64,000 nt of DNA from Kalaharituber pfeilii (Eukaryota > Ascomycota > Pezizomycetes > Pezizales > Pezizaceae), in contig WHUZ01000027.1 in the NCBI GenBank assembly GCA_015179045.1, forward strand, positions 372,001 to 436,000, given 5' to 3'. Shown one piece after another: positions 45,065 to 57,916 of this stretch. The notes below the pieces were generated by a model. It searched no databases. It worked only from the letters and a program-made list of their open reading frames with translations, and was not told where the DNA came from. A program made the translations under genes and the position numbers. Position 1 is the stretch's first letter. Each line of letters opens with the position of its first letter.

Positions 45065-45840
45065 GTATACTATAAATATAATAAGCTATTAATTAGTATA
45101 TTTTTATATTATTAATTAATATTATTAAACTTTAATAATATAATATAAGTATAATAAATAAAATTAAAATATTTTAATATTATAAAGTATTATAAAATTT
45201 AAGTTCTTTTATATATTTACTTTAATCTTACTTAAAAATATTAAAAGATAATAATATTTATAACTTAGTTTTTATATAAGATAATTTATTTATTTATATT
45301 TTTAACTTAGTTAAAACTTATTTTAATAAAACTAATAATTAGAATATTACTAAATATCTTATATATTTCTTAAATATTAATTCTATTAAATATATGAAAA
45401 TATAAATAAACTATTAAGTTTATAAATAATTTTCTTATTTAATAAATATAGTAGTATAGTACTAGCTATAAAAAAAATATTAATAGATACTTTAACTATA
45501 ATTTAGACAAATATTTTTTATTTACTTTTTAATATACTTTATAAATTTATATTTAGATAAGTTATTATAATTATTAAAGTTAAAACTTAATATACTAAAT
45601 ATTAAATTTATTATTAAATAAATTAATCTTAATATTTAATATTTATTTTTTTTTATATTTTATTTAAACTTTTTTAGAAGTAATATATATAATAAAAAAA
45701 TAGTATATTTAGTAGAAGAAATTAACTTTATAAATTTTTTTTTATATAAATATAATTATAACTATATATATTTTTTTATTAGTCTTTAATCTTCTTTAAG
45801 AATTGTTTTTATATTTTTCTTTACTAAATATTAAAATTCA
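45065..45840. repeat. AT island with saturated RIP-like mutation pattern
   Basis: Nearly all G and C are gone. Almost every remaining C is followed by T and almost every remaining G is preceded by A; CA, CG, CC and TG are almost absent (rare exceptions such as gacaa near 45507). This is what exhaustive C-to-T change on both strands leaves when only CpT escapes. The original repeat cannot be identified. Confidence 0.75.
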
Positions 45841-48496
45841 ACTCTGCTTTACAATTTCTTACTGGTATTAGTGGTAGTAATAGTACGTATATACTGTAGA
45901 TCTAAGACATCAAATTATACAAATTTCGGTAGGCATTTTCTTTTGCTATATAACTGTACATATCCCAGGCAAATCTTGTTTCATTTGCATATTCACAAAA
46001 CAGAAGCTACTGTCCAATCCAGAAAGCTCAAACACCTTTATACTTAATTTACATTATGCAGGACGTAGTGGGGTATAGACAAGCTCATAGTAATACCTCC
46101 AGCAATCGCCTTGATACTGAGCATAATCTCCTGCTGAATATGAGACGGGATTCTATATAGTGGGAGAGATTGGTTAACACTTGTTACAAGTTTCACATAC
46201 CAGCTTGACCATGAGCGGGAGTTTGGGACCGCACATGCAACTGCGCTGAACGGGGGTATCCTGGAAATTAGGCAAGGCAAAACATGTGATATCTGGAGGC
46301 AAGGGAGCACGAAAGGGAATGCTGGAACGCTTGTGTTGCAACGGTGTGAAGTTGAAGGGAAATCTCAGGTAATGGTGTGTACATTATGGAAAATTAGCCC
46401 AAAGGGAACCTGGGGGCCAGAATCTGAGTAAGTAGCGAAAAGAGAGAGAAATCACAGTTTCACAGGCGTTCAGTCAAAATTGACATGCGCACACACCGAT
46501 GGAGAAAAAGCCCGCGACACCAACTGCGGAATTCTAGTGAACACGTTTTGCAGGGAGTTATGGAATATTCGATTTTGCATGACGGTGCGAGCTTTACGGA
46601 CATCATCATGACTGTTGGGTCAGCAATCGCCGCCACTCGAGGTCAACTTCCGAAAAAGGTCTAATTTTCCTCACAGCTGGTGGGAATTTAATGGAACTCC
46701 GTTGCGCACGTGCTATATTACATGCATTGTGCATGGTACACCGGAGGTCTTTATATTGCAATTGCTTGTGGAAGCGAAACTAAAATCATAGTTTTAAATT
46801 GAGGTTGCAGCTAATAGGCAGGAAGGTGGTATTGACCGACAAAACAAGCATGAATCGAAGGGGACGGAGGTTTGATGTTACTGGTTGAGAAAGGAAACTA
46901 GTTGGTTACACGAGTTCACTGTCTTCAAAACCCGTGGTATCTTTTGATACTAGTAATATTCATAATACTGATTATTGAACTAGCGGTGTCGGCAGATGTA
47001 ACAGACTGCCCAGATATATAATGATGCGATTATAGGAGAAGTTGAAAAATGAGGAGATTAATGAAAACAAAGCGCATACGTACTAAGTAGGTCAACTGAG
47101 GAAACACGAAAGTTGATTGAATGGAGGAGACAAGAGGTGGGGATTTGTGATATTGTGTGTGAGTAGATATTACTCCGAGGGTAGAACTGAAGTTGGATTC
47201 GATCATAACAAGAAGCTTCACATGCAGCAAGCAACGATACTCAAGATTCAACAATCTCAAAAGAGAAGTCAAGTAGCAGCCATCATGTTACCGGGGATCT
47301 CTGTATGCAACTGACAAAATCTGACAAATTCGCGGCAAAGATAGTTAATGCATGACTGCAACATGCGTCGCCTGCTTTACCATAATTGGTCTCAATTGTT
47401 ACTGCGGTACCCCAACCTGTCAATTAACCATAATACAAGTTACACTCGACTAAGCACCAAGCCAGTTTATACTGCTGCAAGGAATCCACGCGAAAGACCT
47501 ACATACGGTAAAATTCTGTTGTGGGGCTAGGTACTCCCTCTCTGAGGAATCCGGACTCCAACTAATTCACAGCCTCGTACAAGGGTCCTGCGAACAAAAG
47601 TTCTGCGCGGCTGTGACTGAAATGGGCTCAGTACGCTAATAGAGCGTCTGGGCACGAGAACATTCCGATGTTAAAAACTTAGAGGTAGCTTTCACATTTT
47701 GCAGCAGGAACTCTGGTCAGGACTAGATTTGAGCGGTCACAAAATCATTTCAGCTAGAGGATCATGTTCCCCAAAGGCCTAAGCTAGGCGAACACCCGTC
47801 TTTGCTCATGAATACCATTAACAATCATCAGGACCCTAACCCTACCACAGAACTCCAATAATTCAGGTTATGGTGATAAGAGAAACCTCGGAAGTAAATG
47901 TTCGTATGAACCAAGCTCTGATGATCCCCCCTCCGATTCCAAGAGCAGCAATTGTCGTATTGCTTCCTCATGCATTGCATTGCGTATGCCTGGGTTACAT
48001 CGCTCCAAACCCACGTAGCTACGAGCCCCACTGGCACACCATAAGATTGTAACTATTTGGTAGCAGCAACTATACCTGAACACACACTAGTCCCTTATCC
48101 CGCAGAAGTAATGCGCAATTCTGGGGAATCGGTCCTTGTTGTGGCACGTTCAGCTGCAGGAGAAAAAAAAGTAGGTTAACTCCATACCTAGACAAGCCTT
48201 GTAAGAACTTGAACTTGGTTTGTGGCCACAAATTACCTACCATGATAGCGACCTACCGGAAAGCAATCTGGTGGCGGAGAAGGGGCAGGCGAGTGTGGGA
48301 CTAGATATGAGATGGAGGAGACAACCTACTTCTATATAACTACGCATATGGAACCTGGGAGTGGGCATTAGGGAGGCAGTGATTTTGGTGGAAGCGCAAG
48401 GGTACATGTCTTTATCCATCCTTGATTCTCACTATAGAACGTCATTCAACTTCCCTTCTTCAAGTTGGCCATTTGTCCTTTCTGGGTTGATACAGA
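45841..48496. other. No gene recognised
   Basis: Spacer between the AT island and the MFS gene, with only short frames. Confidence 0.45.
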
Positions 48497-48504
48497 TATA
48501 TAAA
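48497..48504 (+). promoter_or_regulatory. Possible TATA box of the MFS gene
   Basis: TATATAAA about 100 bp upstream of the ATG at 48603, preceded by pyrimidine-rich sequence. Confidence 0.4.
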
Positions 48505-48602
48505 TTCGGAAATCTTTTCACCAATTCCTATTTATACCACTCACTACCATAATTACACTCAATATCCCCGGCACGGAACGCCAATCGATACAATAAACAG
48601 CG

Positions 48603-50478
48603 ATGAGTGACGATGGAGACATCAAAAAAGCACATACCTACGAGGACCACGATGGATCAGCCGCAGCATCAGCGCGGTTAACATTCGAGGATGCACCGGA
48701 GGGATGGGATCCTGAAACGTCAACTTGGGACTGCAAGCAAGAGAAGAAGATAATGTGAGCATGATCATTATCATTATCATCATACTATTCTCCAGAGCTT
48801 TCAACTAATGGAATTGATGTACAGTCATCGGGTTGACTGGAAATTACTGCCAATCCTTGGAGCGATGTATGCAGTATCACTTATTGACCGAACAAACGTA
48901 AGACTTTTACGAAAATAATTTATAGGATACTTCTATACACTAACCGCACACGTGTAAATACAGATGTCCAATGCCCTCATCGCCGGCATGGGACTCGAGC
49001 TCAATTTCATGGTGGGGGATCGCTACTCAATTGCCCTCCTCCTCTTCTTCGTCCCTTATTTCCTCTTCGAACTCCCCTCGAACATCCTCCTCCGCAAAAT
49101 CGGCGCCGCACGATGGCTAGGTAGTATCACGATGGCATGGGGCTTGGTGATGATGGGTATGGGCTTCGCGCAGAATTGGTGGTCCATTGCCATTTTGAGG
49201 ACGGTGTTGGGATTGTTTGAGGCCGGTTTCTTCCCGGGATGTGTGTATCTAATTTCGTGTTGGTATGTCAGGTACGAGGTTCAGAAGAGGTAGGCCACTT
49301 GCCAAATTGCATCAATGGATCTTTTTAAACATTGTGGGCTAATTAACTGAGTCTACAGATTGGCGGCTTTCTTCCTGGTATCCGTTCTTGCAGGCGGTTT
49401 TTCGCCCCTGCTTGCAACTGCTTTGATACAGATGAAGGGTCTCGCAGGATACCTTGGTTGGCGATGGATTTTCATTATTGTTTGTCCTATTCCCTTCTAC
49501 AGTGGCCACTACACCTTACTAAAATCACTGATAGGAAGGAATTGCTACCGTCATCATTGGTATCCTCGCTTTCTTCTTCGTCATCGAGTTTCCAGACAAG
49601 GTTCTCACAAGCAATCATCCATTCCTGACTGCAACCGAGGTCAACATCGTTAAGTTCCGCATTGACAGGGACAGGAAAGACTCTGAAGACGACCCATTGA
49701 CATGGGGTAAGGTTGGCAAACATTTGTCTGATTGGAAGTTGTGGGCTTTGTGTGTCTCCTGGAGCCCCATGATGGCTAGTTGAAATATTATTTTGCTGAC
49801 ACCTCTAGCGCTTTCCTGTACATGTGCTCCACTATGCCCACATATGCCCTTGCCTATTTTCTCCCCGTAATTCTCCAAGAAGGCTTGGGTTACAGCATGG
49901 TCATGTCCCAACTGCTCTCTGCGCCACCTTACGTGTTCGCCGCCGTCGCCGCATTCGCTCTCGCAGTGTGGGCCGACAAGGCAAAGACTCGTGCGCCATT
50001 CATTGCGGGACAGGCAATAATCACCATCGTTGGCTGTGCACTTACTGGCTGGGCTACAAATAATGGAGCGAGGTACTTCGGCGCATTTTTGGGTGCTGCA
50101 GGATCCATCGGGAATGTTCCAGCGTGCTTGGCGTATCAGAGCAACAATATTAGGACGAATTCCAAGCGGAGTGTTGGCTCGGCATTGCAGGTTGGATTCG
50201 GTAAGTGCAATTATCTTAATATATCGATTCATTTTCAGGAGATCTATATTTGCTGATTCCACTATACAGGGTCAATCGGTGGAATCCTCGCCTCCACCGT
50301 TTACCGTAACGCGGACCGCCCGCGCTACCTTCCCGGCTTATGGACCACCGTCGGTTGCCAACTCCTCATTCTTGTTCTGCTCACCATCTGCACCGCCTAC
50401 TTCAGAGTGCAGAATAAAAAGCAGGAGAAGGAGGGTAAGAAGCTTGAGAACTGCGAAGGGTTCAGATACACTATCTAA
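48603..50478 (+). CDS. MFS transporter, anion:cation symporter (Dal5/TNA1-like) family
   Basis: Seven exons: 48603-48754, 48825-48897, 48964-49289, 49359-49479, 49535-49749, 49809-50200 and 50270-50478, giving 495 aa with all phases consistent. The N-terminal ~50 residues are polar and cytosolic. The first transmembrane helix ends in the family-typical LIDRTNMSNA, followed by alternating hydrophobic helices (for example LLFFVPYFLFELPSNILL and TVLGLFEAGFFPGCVYL), a central loop (FRIDRDRKDSEDD) and the second six-helix half (YALAYFLPVIL, GCALTGWATNN). The family imports allantoate, nicotinate, pantothenate and similar anions with protons; the substrate cannot be told. The 59-bp intron at 49750-49808 is needed to keep the helix WAFAFLYMCSTMPTYA intact. 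The gene looks functional. Confidence 0.9.
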
Positions 50479-50698
50479 GGCGAACCTCTTGGAATTGTTG
50501 ATACGAATTTTCTTGTTGCTTGCGCGTTGTCATTTTCGTTGATGTGGATTGGGCTTTGTGTCCTTTTTTTATGAACTACAATGTGGGCATCATGTACCCC
50601 ATGGGTGATGGAGGGCATGCATGCGGGTATGCATATATAGTAATCATCAATTATATACCCAGTATCTGCACGGCTGTTTTAATGGGCTGTAGGCAGGT

Positions 50699-50702
<4 letters not shown>
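50479..50702. other. 3' flank of the MFS gene
   Basis: Non-coding; ends at the poly(T) of a LINE B copy. Confidence 0.5.
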
Positions 50703-50733
<31 letters not shown>

Positions 50734-51357
50734 TCACGTAACCCCGCTTGCAGCGCCAAGCCATGGCAGGGTCCCTGGGCAAGCCCTCAAAGCCCGGAGA
50801 CAGGCTTAACAAACAAAGAAATTTCTATCTACTTCTAAAACCTGATTCCAGAAACTTCCGGACGGTCCTTCTGGTTCTGCATCAGGGAGGCTCCCCTATA
50901 TCATAACTCACCCTCTCCCCCCTCCCCTCTTCTCCACACCTTCGCAACCCGGCAAGCAAACTTCCCCAACGGCAAATCGCGCGGCGCACTAAAACCTGAT
51001 CCCGGAAAAAAACCTTCCCAACTCATCCCACTCCTCCCCATTCTCTGACGTCCTTTTCCAGTTCTTCTCCATATCCCCCCATTCTCTAAAGCCTTCTGGG
51101 TGAAACCTCTGCTGACTGCACTGGAAGGCTAGGTGCTCCCCCGTCTGGGCCTCCCTGCAGCTGCACTTCTCCGATTCCGCCGCTCCTATCCTCTTCAACC
51201 ACACCCCACATCTTCCTCTCTCCAGGCGCATGGCAGTGAAGTTGGATACCGCTGTCCTATTCCACTCCATACCCTTTCCCTTTCCAAAGCCCTCCACTTC
51301 TCTCTTCTCCTTCCTCCACGCTTTCACCCTCTGGCGCACCCCACTTCCGGTAGCCAC
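50703..51357 (-). mobile_element. LINE family B, 5'-truncated copy with ORF2 C-terminus
   Basis: The minus strand encodes a 122-aa frame (50989-51357) with CSCREAQTGEHLAFQC, the post-RNase H Cys-His motif of LINE ORF2. A ~200-bp 3' UTR, the family B tail (ccatggcttggcgctgcaag cggggttacgtgagg) and poly(A) (50703-50730) follow. This copy shows that the tiny family B tails elsewhere derive from a LINE. Confidence 0.75.
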
Positions 51358-52287
51358 CTATAGGCAGGTAAAACAGATCAGGATCAATATCGAATTGTTT
51401 GGCTATGAAGGGGATTGCGACCTATATATTGTAACTGATAACGACGGAAAGCTAGAGCTAACATGTAGTCTACTTTGGATGTTAAGCGTATATGGATATC
51501 ATGTTCTTGAATTGTATAATCAATATATTTGAGAAGCAATTTTCAGGTCGACCTTGCAGGGCTTACATGAAGTGATTACTTTGCATTGACATTAATTACG
51601 GTCAAACTGCGAACGCCAAGCAATCCAGGATCCATGCACATGCCAAACCAGACTTGGTAAAGGAAATCCCCCATTCAGATGGCAGTTGCCCAATGGAGAA
51701 GTCGCACCCTAGTTACCGGCGGGCGGCAAATTGTACGTGTGTCCGGCAGATATTGACTTGTTGATGGAGGTGTAACTGGGATAGAACTCCCATACCGCAG
51801 TAAAGTGGGAATAAATTACAAAACATTAAAAAATTAATGGTTCCGGAATTAATGCCACGCAAGTGTTCAACATGTGTTGCGGCCGGGAGCATTATGCAGC
51901 GCTTAGCAAACATCTTGTTTCCGCACAATTTCAACCTTTTGGACTCATACGCGCCAAAATTCATGAGATTGTTGCCCGTTCAAGATTGAGATCAAAGTCA
52001 CTTCGAGCAGGGAAAAGAACATATAAAAAATAAAAAAATGAAGGTGTAAAAGGTTTGGAGAAAGTAAAAGTGCAGGGGAAGAATTATGTGCTAAGAATTC
52101 GCATTGCTTACGCTCACCGGTCTCCGAGTACTAGTACTCGAATACAATAACTACTACCATAATAGCTCCAGGATGGTATTTTCATCAATCCTGAAGAACA
52201 AATAAAGTGAGGTACCGATGGGTAATTACATCAATATGGAAAAGAACCGATTGCTTCTGGCTTGAGGTATGCATATCTACACGCGTG
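51358..52287. other. No gene recognised
   Basis: Spacer, AT-leaning, with short frames only. Confidence 0.4.
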
Positions 52288-52353
52288 GGCCCTGCCATGG
52301 CGAACAGCTGCAAACGGGGTTACATATGTGATAAAAAAAAAAAAGAAAAAAAA
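52288..52353 (+). mobile_element. 66-bp LINE family B 3'-end insertion
   Basis: The family B tail (ccctgccatggcgaacagct gcaaacggggttac...) plus A-rich tail. The flanks tctacacgcgtg and tccacacgcatg match except for two transitions, consistent with an aged 12-bp duplication. Confidence 0.75.
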
Positions 52354-52421
52354 TCCACACGCATGCGGTGAATGGTACATATTGTTTTTTTCTCACGCGA
52401 GACCTTAACTTATACTCGCTA

Positions 52422-53022
52422 CCAGCATTTAGTGATGCAGGTGGAGGCGGCGTTGGCAGACCGTGCGAGAGGTCTGTGTTCAGGTGTGGTGAGATGCAAT
52501 ATTAAACAATTTGAATGCATTGGACTCACTGAAGATGAGAATAATATCAACATTGCATTAGTACTATGTATGTCCACCATTTGCTATGATTACAGTTTGC
52601 ACTCGTTGAGGCATAGAATCTATCAACTCCAATATCTCTTCACCAGTGAGATTATCCCAATCTTCCAGTGTTGCAGCAACAAGTTGTTCTCCACGAGGTT
52701 CAGGAAATCACTTGTTCAGTCTCTTCTTCATTTCTTCCCCAGATAGTCTCACTAGGATTGAGATCTGGAGATGAAGGTGTCCATTTCTAAGACTGCATAT
52801 TGTACCAATTCTGAAACCATTATGTTTGCTTCACTGTATGAGCAGAAGCCTCATCCTCCATGACATACAGCCAGCAATTCGGATATTCAGTTTCTACTTG
52901 GTAGAAAGGATTTCATTGGAATTGTACAGTTCTGCGACTGGATATTGCATCTTACCACACCTGAACGCAGACCTCTCGCATGGTCTGCCGACACCGCCCA
53001 TACCTGCATCACTAAATGCTGG
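52422..53022 (-). mobile_element. Tc1/mariner element, internally deleted, with ~80-bp inverted repeats
   Basis: Both ends carry CCAGCATTTAGTGATGCAGGT and match inward for about 80 bp; TA flanks both sides (52420-52421 and 53023-53024). The minus strand keeps the C-terminal half of a Tc1-type transposase: VMEDEASAHT (second catalytic Asp region), SPDLNPSETIWG (third acidic residue) and LIDSMPQRVQTVI near the C-terminus. Stops and a frameshift interrupt it, and the N-terminal DNA-binding half is missing. Confidence 0.85.
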
Positions 53023-53024
53023 TA

Positions 53025-54105
53025 ACGGGTACAAGATCTCCCTGGTCGTAGTGGGCTTGAGATCTAATTCATTTCTAGTGGCCAATTTATGAATCAAAAA
53101 CCAAAACAAAGAAAAAACAAATAAAAGAAAACCCTTTACTGACTGCATCACAAAATGAGATGTAAACCGTGCGGCAACATACTAATAAACTCCGTTTGCT
53201 AACCTTAATTCGAAAGCCAGGTACCTCCTTGCGTAACGAGCAACAACGGCAATCTGAATCTGGACGCACCTGTTGGTGTGAGCCACTTTTAGACCACTGT
53301 GTTGAGCTCAGAAATCCAGTTACAAAGGGTGTAACATGATGTGAGTGTAGGCGATTGTCAAACACGATAACGCAGCAATCGCATAGCTTATTGATTTTAT
53401 ACTATATAGACGATCATATCAGCTGCCTGGTATTTCCTGTTAATGGTTTTATACCAAAAATATCAGTGGCAACCTCAGGATTTTTCAGCTGCCATTGTCT
53501 CGCCAAACATGGAGAAAATACTGAGACATGTTTGTCCCTTAGAGAACCCCTCAACAAATCAGAGTTACAATTATCCATGGGATCTGTCTGCAGGGAAATC
53601 TTTCATGAAATCCTTATAAACTTAGTAGAGGATATCCATGGGACATGGAAGCCTCTGATAATCCTCCGAATATGGGTACTATAGGACGCAATATTACAAA
53701 GATACGGATAGACTTTGTACTTTATCCTTTGCTAGGAGGTTTCACTGCATTTGCATGACGCTGATCTCTTATTTATCTTCTGATTTGTCCGTATTTTCTC
53801 ACCCATATAGTACTGCGATATGGTTTAAAATGGTTCTTACAATGAGATCATACACAGGAGGTAAGCCAGAATTTCATAAATGGGACTTCTGGAAGAATCC
53901 AACTTTAACGACCAGGAAAGGGCATTCAAATATCGACACTGTGGCTTTGTCCTAAGTACGGACATATTTAGCATCTTTGCGTAGCACCGTAACCTGCCTC
54001 TTCATTCCATCATTTTTATATGGGTACTATGAACCATGTACATGCCTCTTCTCTACTCTCAATGTAACTATTTCTACCTTAATGTAAGAAAATTTATTCG
54101 GTTGG
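53025..54105. other. No gene recognised
   Basis: AT-rich spacer between two DNA-transposon remnants. A 109-aa open frame at 53355-53684 has no recognisable domain. Confidence 0.4.
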
Positions 54106-54113
54106 CTGTCTTC

Positions 54114-54404
54114 TAGTGAGCGGCACGAGCTAGCTCGAGTCTGGATTGATTATATACATAATATTGACAAACTAAACTAAACTAAGCTAAATTTTCATCT
54201 TTCTCACTACTATAAGCTAAATTGTGCATTTCGAAGTTGTTGGTAGATCAGAATGAGCTCCAAGTCTCTAATTATTCCTATATTAGGTATTTACAGTTTA
54301 TGAAACCTTGCACTGGCTAAGCATTTTAGCGAGCTGTCAAGAAAAACACTAGCATGATCTTGGCTCGTTTGAGCTCGAGCTGGCTCGGCTCGTGCCGCTC
54401 ACTA
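54114..54404. mobile_element. hAT-like MITE, 291 bp
   Basis: Terminal inverted repeats TAGTGAGCGGCACGAGC (17 bp, perfect) extend imperfectly through GCTCGAG motifs. A perfect 8-bp duplication, CTGTCTTC, flanks it (54106-54113 and 54405-54412), the signature length of hAT elements. No coding capacity. Confidence 0.88.
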
Positions 54405-54412
54405 CTGTCTTC

Positions 54413-55920
54413 GCTCCAAGAATTCCGTGGTTGTAGTATTCCGACACAGTTTGAGGGAGTATAGTAGGGTCGGTCATAATGAGTTTCCATTGGGAGATAG
54501 TTCAGGTTCTAAAATCCCTACTAATATGCATATCTAGTCAGTTTTACCGCATGCGCATCAATGCTTTCCTCACGGCAAAGTTAACTCTCACTGTGGAGGC
54601 TCATTAGTGTGCAATGAATATAAGTCGATGACGTTATAAACTACAAGAATCAAGTGCTTCCACTCTCTGCAGTCTTTACTTTCGGTCAGAGAGACTACTA
54701 TGGGCGAGCTTTTTGTGTGCAGGTCTACAAGCTTTGAAATACTAATTCAGAGCAGTATATTGCCGTCTTGACCAGCTTCAGTATTAGCAAATGCACATTA
54801 TTTTCTATAGAAGTAGAGACATAGGAATGGTGTTCCCAACGGCCGGCCAGGCCATAGAAATCCAGGCTGGGTGTGAGGTCTGCCCGCGCCGGCCCAGTCT
54901 GGTTCACGCCATTCAGGCTGCAGTGTGAGTTAAATTATACAGTAGCTATACACAGAACATACTGTAGCTTCTACGTATACCTCATTCTCTAACTTTTTGG
55001 AGTTTTCCTGCAGATTTTGCACCAACAGTTTCGCTTTCCATTATCATGCACAGCGTCACCATACTGTCAATCCAACTTCGTTGCACCAGATTTGTGTAAC
55101 CCAAATTCCAGATGACTCAATTTTGGCATCAGAGTGACCGCAGGGAATCATCGATGCAAGATCAAAACTTGAACTGCACTATGGGGAGTGAAGAAAGATT
55201 ACTGAAAGAAGCATCATCTCCAGTACCAGTGGTTAAAAAGTCTGTCTCCATGCAGCACTAATAAAAGAAATTAGTATACAGTCAAGTGATACTAAAAAAA
55301 ATTACTTACCTGAAGACCTGCAAAAAAGCGCTGCTCAATAAGAAAAAGTCTGGATAGCTATCTGAGGATATAAAAAGATTGATATTAAATCCATGCCCAA
55401 GTAACCTGAAGGTGGCCCCCTGAATAGTGTCGTAACCAGGCCTCCTGCCCCTAAATCGGTTGAATATCCTGAATGCCCTGGATGACCTGTGCTGCCTGGT
55501 GGGCGGCCTGGCCGGTTGAGAACACTGCATAAGAGTGGAATCGTATGGTAAACCTGGTCGGGGTTAAGGACCGTGTGCAACGCGAGATACTTCAGTGCCA
55601 TTAGTCAGCAGCGGGTCGTAATTGCTACAGTATTACAATTCGTACGCTGTCATTCATGGGTACAGGATTACCCTCAAAGGCTACGACTAGGTGTACTGTG
55701 TTGCTCCAAGTTAACCCTGGCAAGTATCACTTTTTGATAACTAATCTTAAATGAGTGGAATTGCTGTTATTTAAGTAGCTGCTCAGCTTATTTACGGGGC
55801 CCATTAGTTATGCGAAACTACAGTTACACTCTTTGATATAAGAATATGCAACCCCCCTCCCCCCATTTGCATTAAGACTACTATACCTTATAGTAAAGCG
55901 GGTCACGAGGCAGAAGTAGG
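54413..55920. other. No gene recognised
   Basis: Spacer leading into an AT island; short frames only. Confidence 0.4.
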
Positions 55921-56533
55921 TCATATATTTTTATAGAATTAAAAATTAAATTTATTTCTCCTATACTCTTAATACCTTTATATTACTACTTTCTCTACTT
56001 ACTTAAAATAGTACAAGAGTAGTATATTAAAGCTAATAAAAAATAAGAGATAGTAGTAGTATATATACTAGAATAGATAGTAGCTAATAAGTAGGTTACT
56101 AAGAAAGTAAAAATTCTAAGTATAAATATATTTAAAATTTTTTTCTATACAATTTAGAATCCAATAAAAGTTAAACTCTATAAAGTAATAATTTATTATA
56201 ACTATAGTAGAAACTTTAGTAGAAGTTATAAATTTAAAACTAAAGATAAAAGTTAGCTAAAAAAGTAATAAAAAGTTTTAAGAATTGAAAGCTATTATAA
56301 TTTAATAAAGCTTTAGCAATTAAAAATATAATAGTTATAATAAGTTTTTTATATTTTTATTATTTACATTTTTATATTATACTATGTAATAAGTAAAACT
56401 AGAAATTTGACTATTATATACTAGCTAACCTTTTTACTACTATTAACTATATTAACTATATAATAACTATTATAGTATTAATTCTAATTAATAAAAATAT
56501 ATAAATTAGTAAATCAATAGTTTTTATTAATAT
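55921..56533. repeat. AT island with RIP-like pattern, left part
   Basis: Same dinucleotide bias as 45065-45840: surviving C mostly in CT, surviving G mostly in AG. It continues at 57287-57911 on the other side of a normal-composition LTR element. Confidence 0.7.
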
Positions 56534-56538
56534 AAATA

Positions 56539-57281
56539 TGTTACGGGCGTGAGGGGCTCGGCTCCGGTGGGCGCTGGAAGGCACCGGATGTTACGGCTAC
56601 GGTGGGATGAATACGGCGGGTCGGAGTCGCCACGGAGGTTTGTATACGGCGGTGCCGGAGTCGCCACGGAAGTGTGTATACGGCGGACCGGAAGGGCAGC
56701 TACTCGGCGGGGAGCGCGCAGCGGAGCGGAGCGATTCACGGGCGTAATGAGGGAACGATAGGTTCAGAGTTATAGAGAACTTAGAGAACACCGCTAGTGT
56801 CTTGATTCTTCTAACTATGCTATCGCCAGCCGGCGCTTATATAGACTTCAGCGCAGCCATACATGAGGAGTCAACAAATGAATAATTGGCTGGCAACGCG
56901 GCGATTCCTTATCAATGCCAATACCTGTGGTAATTGGCACACGTAACGAAAACATGCAAAAATAGTACGGGACAAAGATAACGAATGTACTAATGCATGT
57001 GCGTATATTAATAAAGCTTCCGTAAATCGAGTGTATGCATCAAGCTGCATTCCGAATGACACACCCTTCCGTAGTACTTCCCTATCTAAACGATGCGAGA
57101 ATCAACAGCCAAGCCTAACGGGTGATCAGTCCGGTCAATCAGCATTGGTCTTATGTTCGATTACAGGGTAAGCGTTATCCCCTTGGCGGGTAAGTCTTCA
57201 CCTAAGCCGTGACAGCTAGTTAGTAGTGGAACCCTTGCCTCTTGCCACAGTGGTGAGTAAGTTTCTACCCTAGCCGTAACA
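56539..57281. mobile_element. Solo LTR, 743 bp, inside an AT island
   Basis: It begins TGTTACGG, ends CCGTAACA and is flanked by a perfect 5-bp duplication, AAATA (56534-56538 and 57282-57286). The composition is normal, unlike the surrounding DNA. A TATA-like cttatatagac lies at about 56837-56847, and no internal retrotransposon genes are present. Confidence 0.83.
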
Positions 57282-57286
57282 AAATA

Positions 57287-57911
57287 CATATATAATTATT
57301 ATTCTTTATAATATATATAAGATTAAAAATTATAAAAATAAAATTAGTATTTATTAAATTATTAAACTAAAAAATAATTAATAAGTATAAATTATTATTT
57401 ACTAATTATTTCTATAATTACTAATAATATTATATATATTATATATTTAATTTTATTTACTATCTTATACTATATATTTAAGAGTTATAAATAATTATAT
57501 ATAAATTTATTAATATACTATTAATTATAATAGTATTTATATTTATTATAAGTATATATTTATTTAATTTATTAGTTTTTTAATATAAATTAGGTATTAG
57601 TTATAAAAAAAACTTAAAATAAGAAGTTAAAATAAAAATAAATTAAAAGTTTTATAGTATAATTTTTATATAAATAAGTTTTTAGCTTTATTTTTAACTA
57701 ATTAAATAAGTATATTAAAAAAAACTAATATAGTATAGTAAATAAATATTAGTTTAAATAAATACTTATATTAAAAAACTAAGCTAAATTAATATAAATA
57801 TTAAATTATAGTAATACTTTATAAGTATTATATATTATATACTTTTAAATATTTATATATTAATCTTATATTTTATATTATTTTATTATTAGTTGTATTA
57901 AATTATAATAG
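57287..57911. repeat. AT island with RIP-like pattern, right part
   Basis: Continuation of the 55921-56533 island; almost pure A/T with residual AG and CT dinucleotides. Confidence 0.7.
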
Positions 57912-57916
57912 CTATT

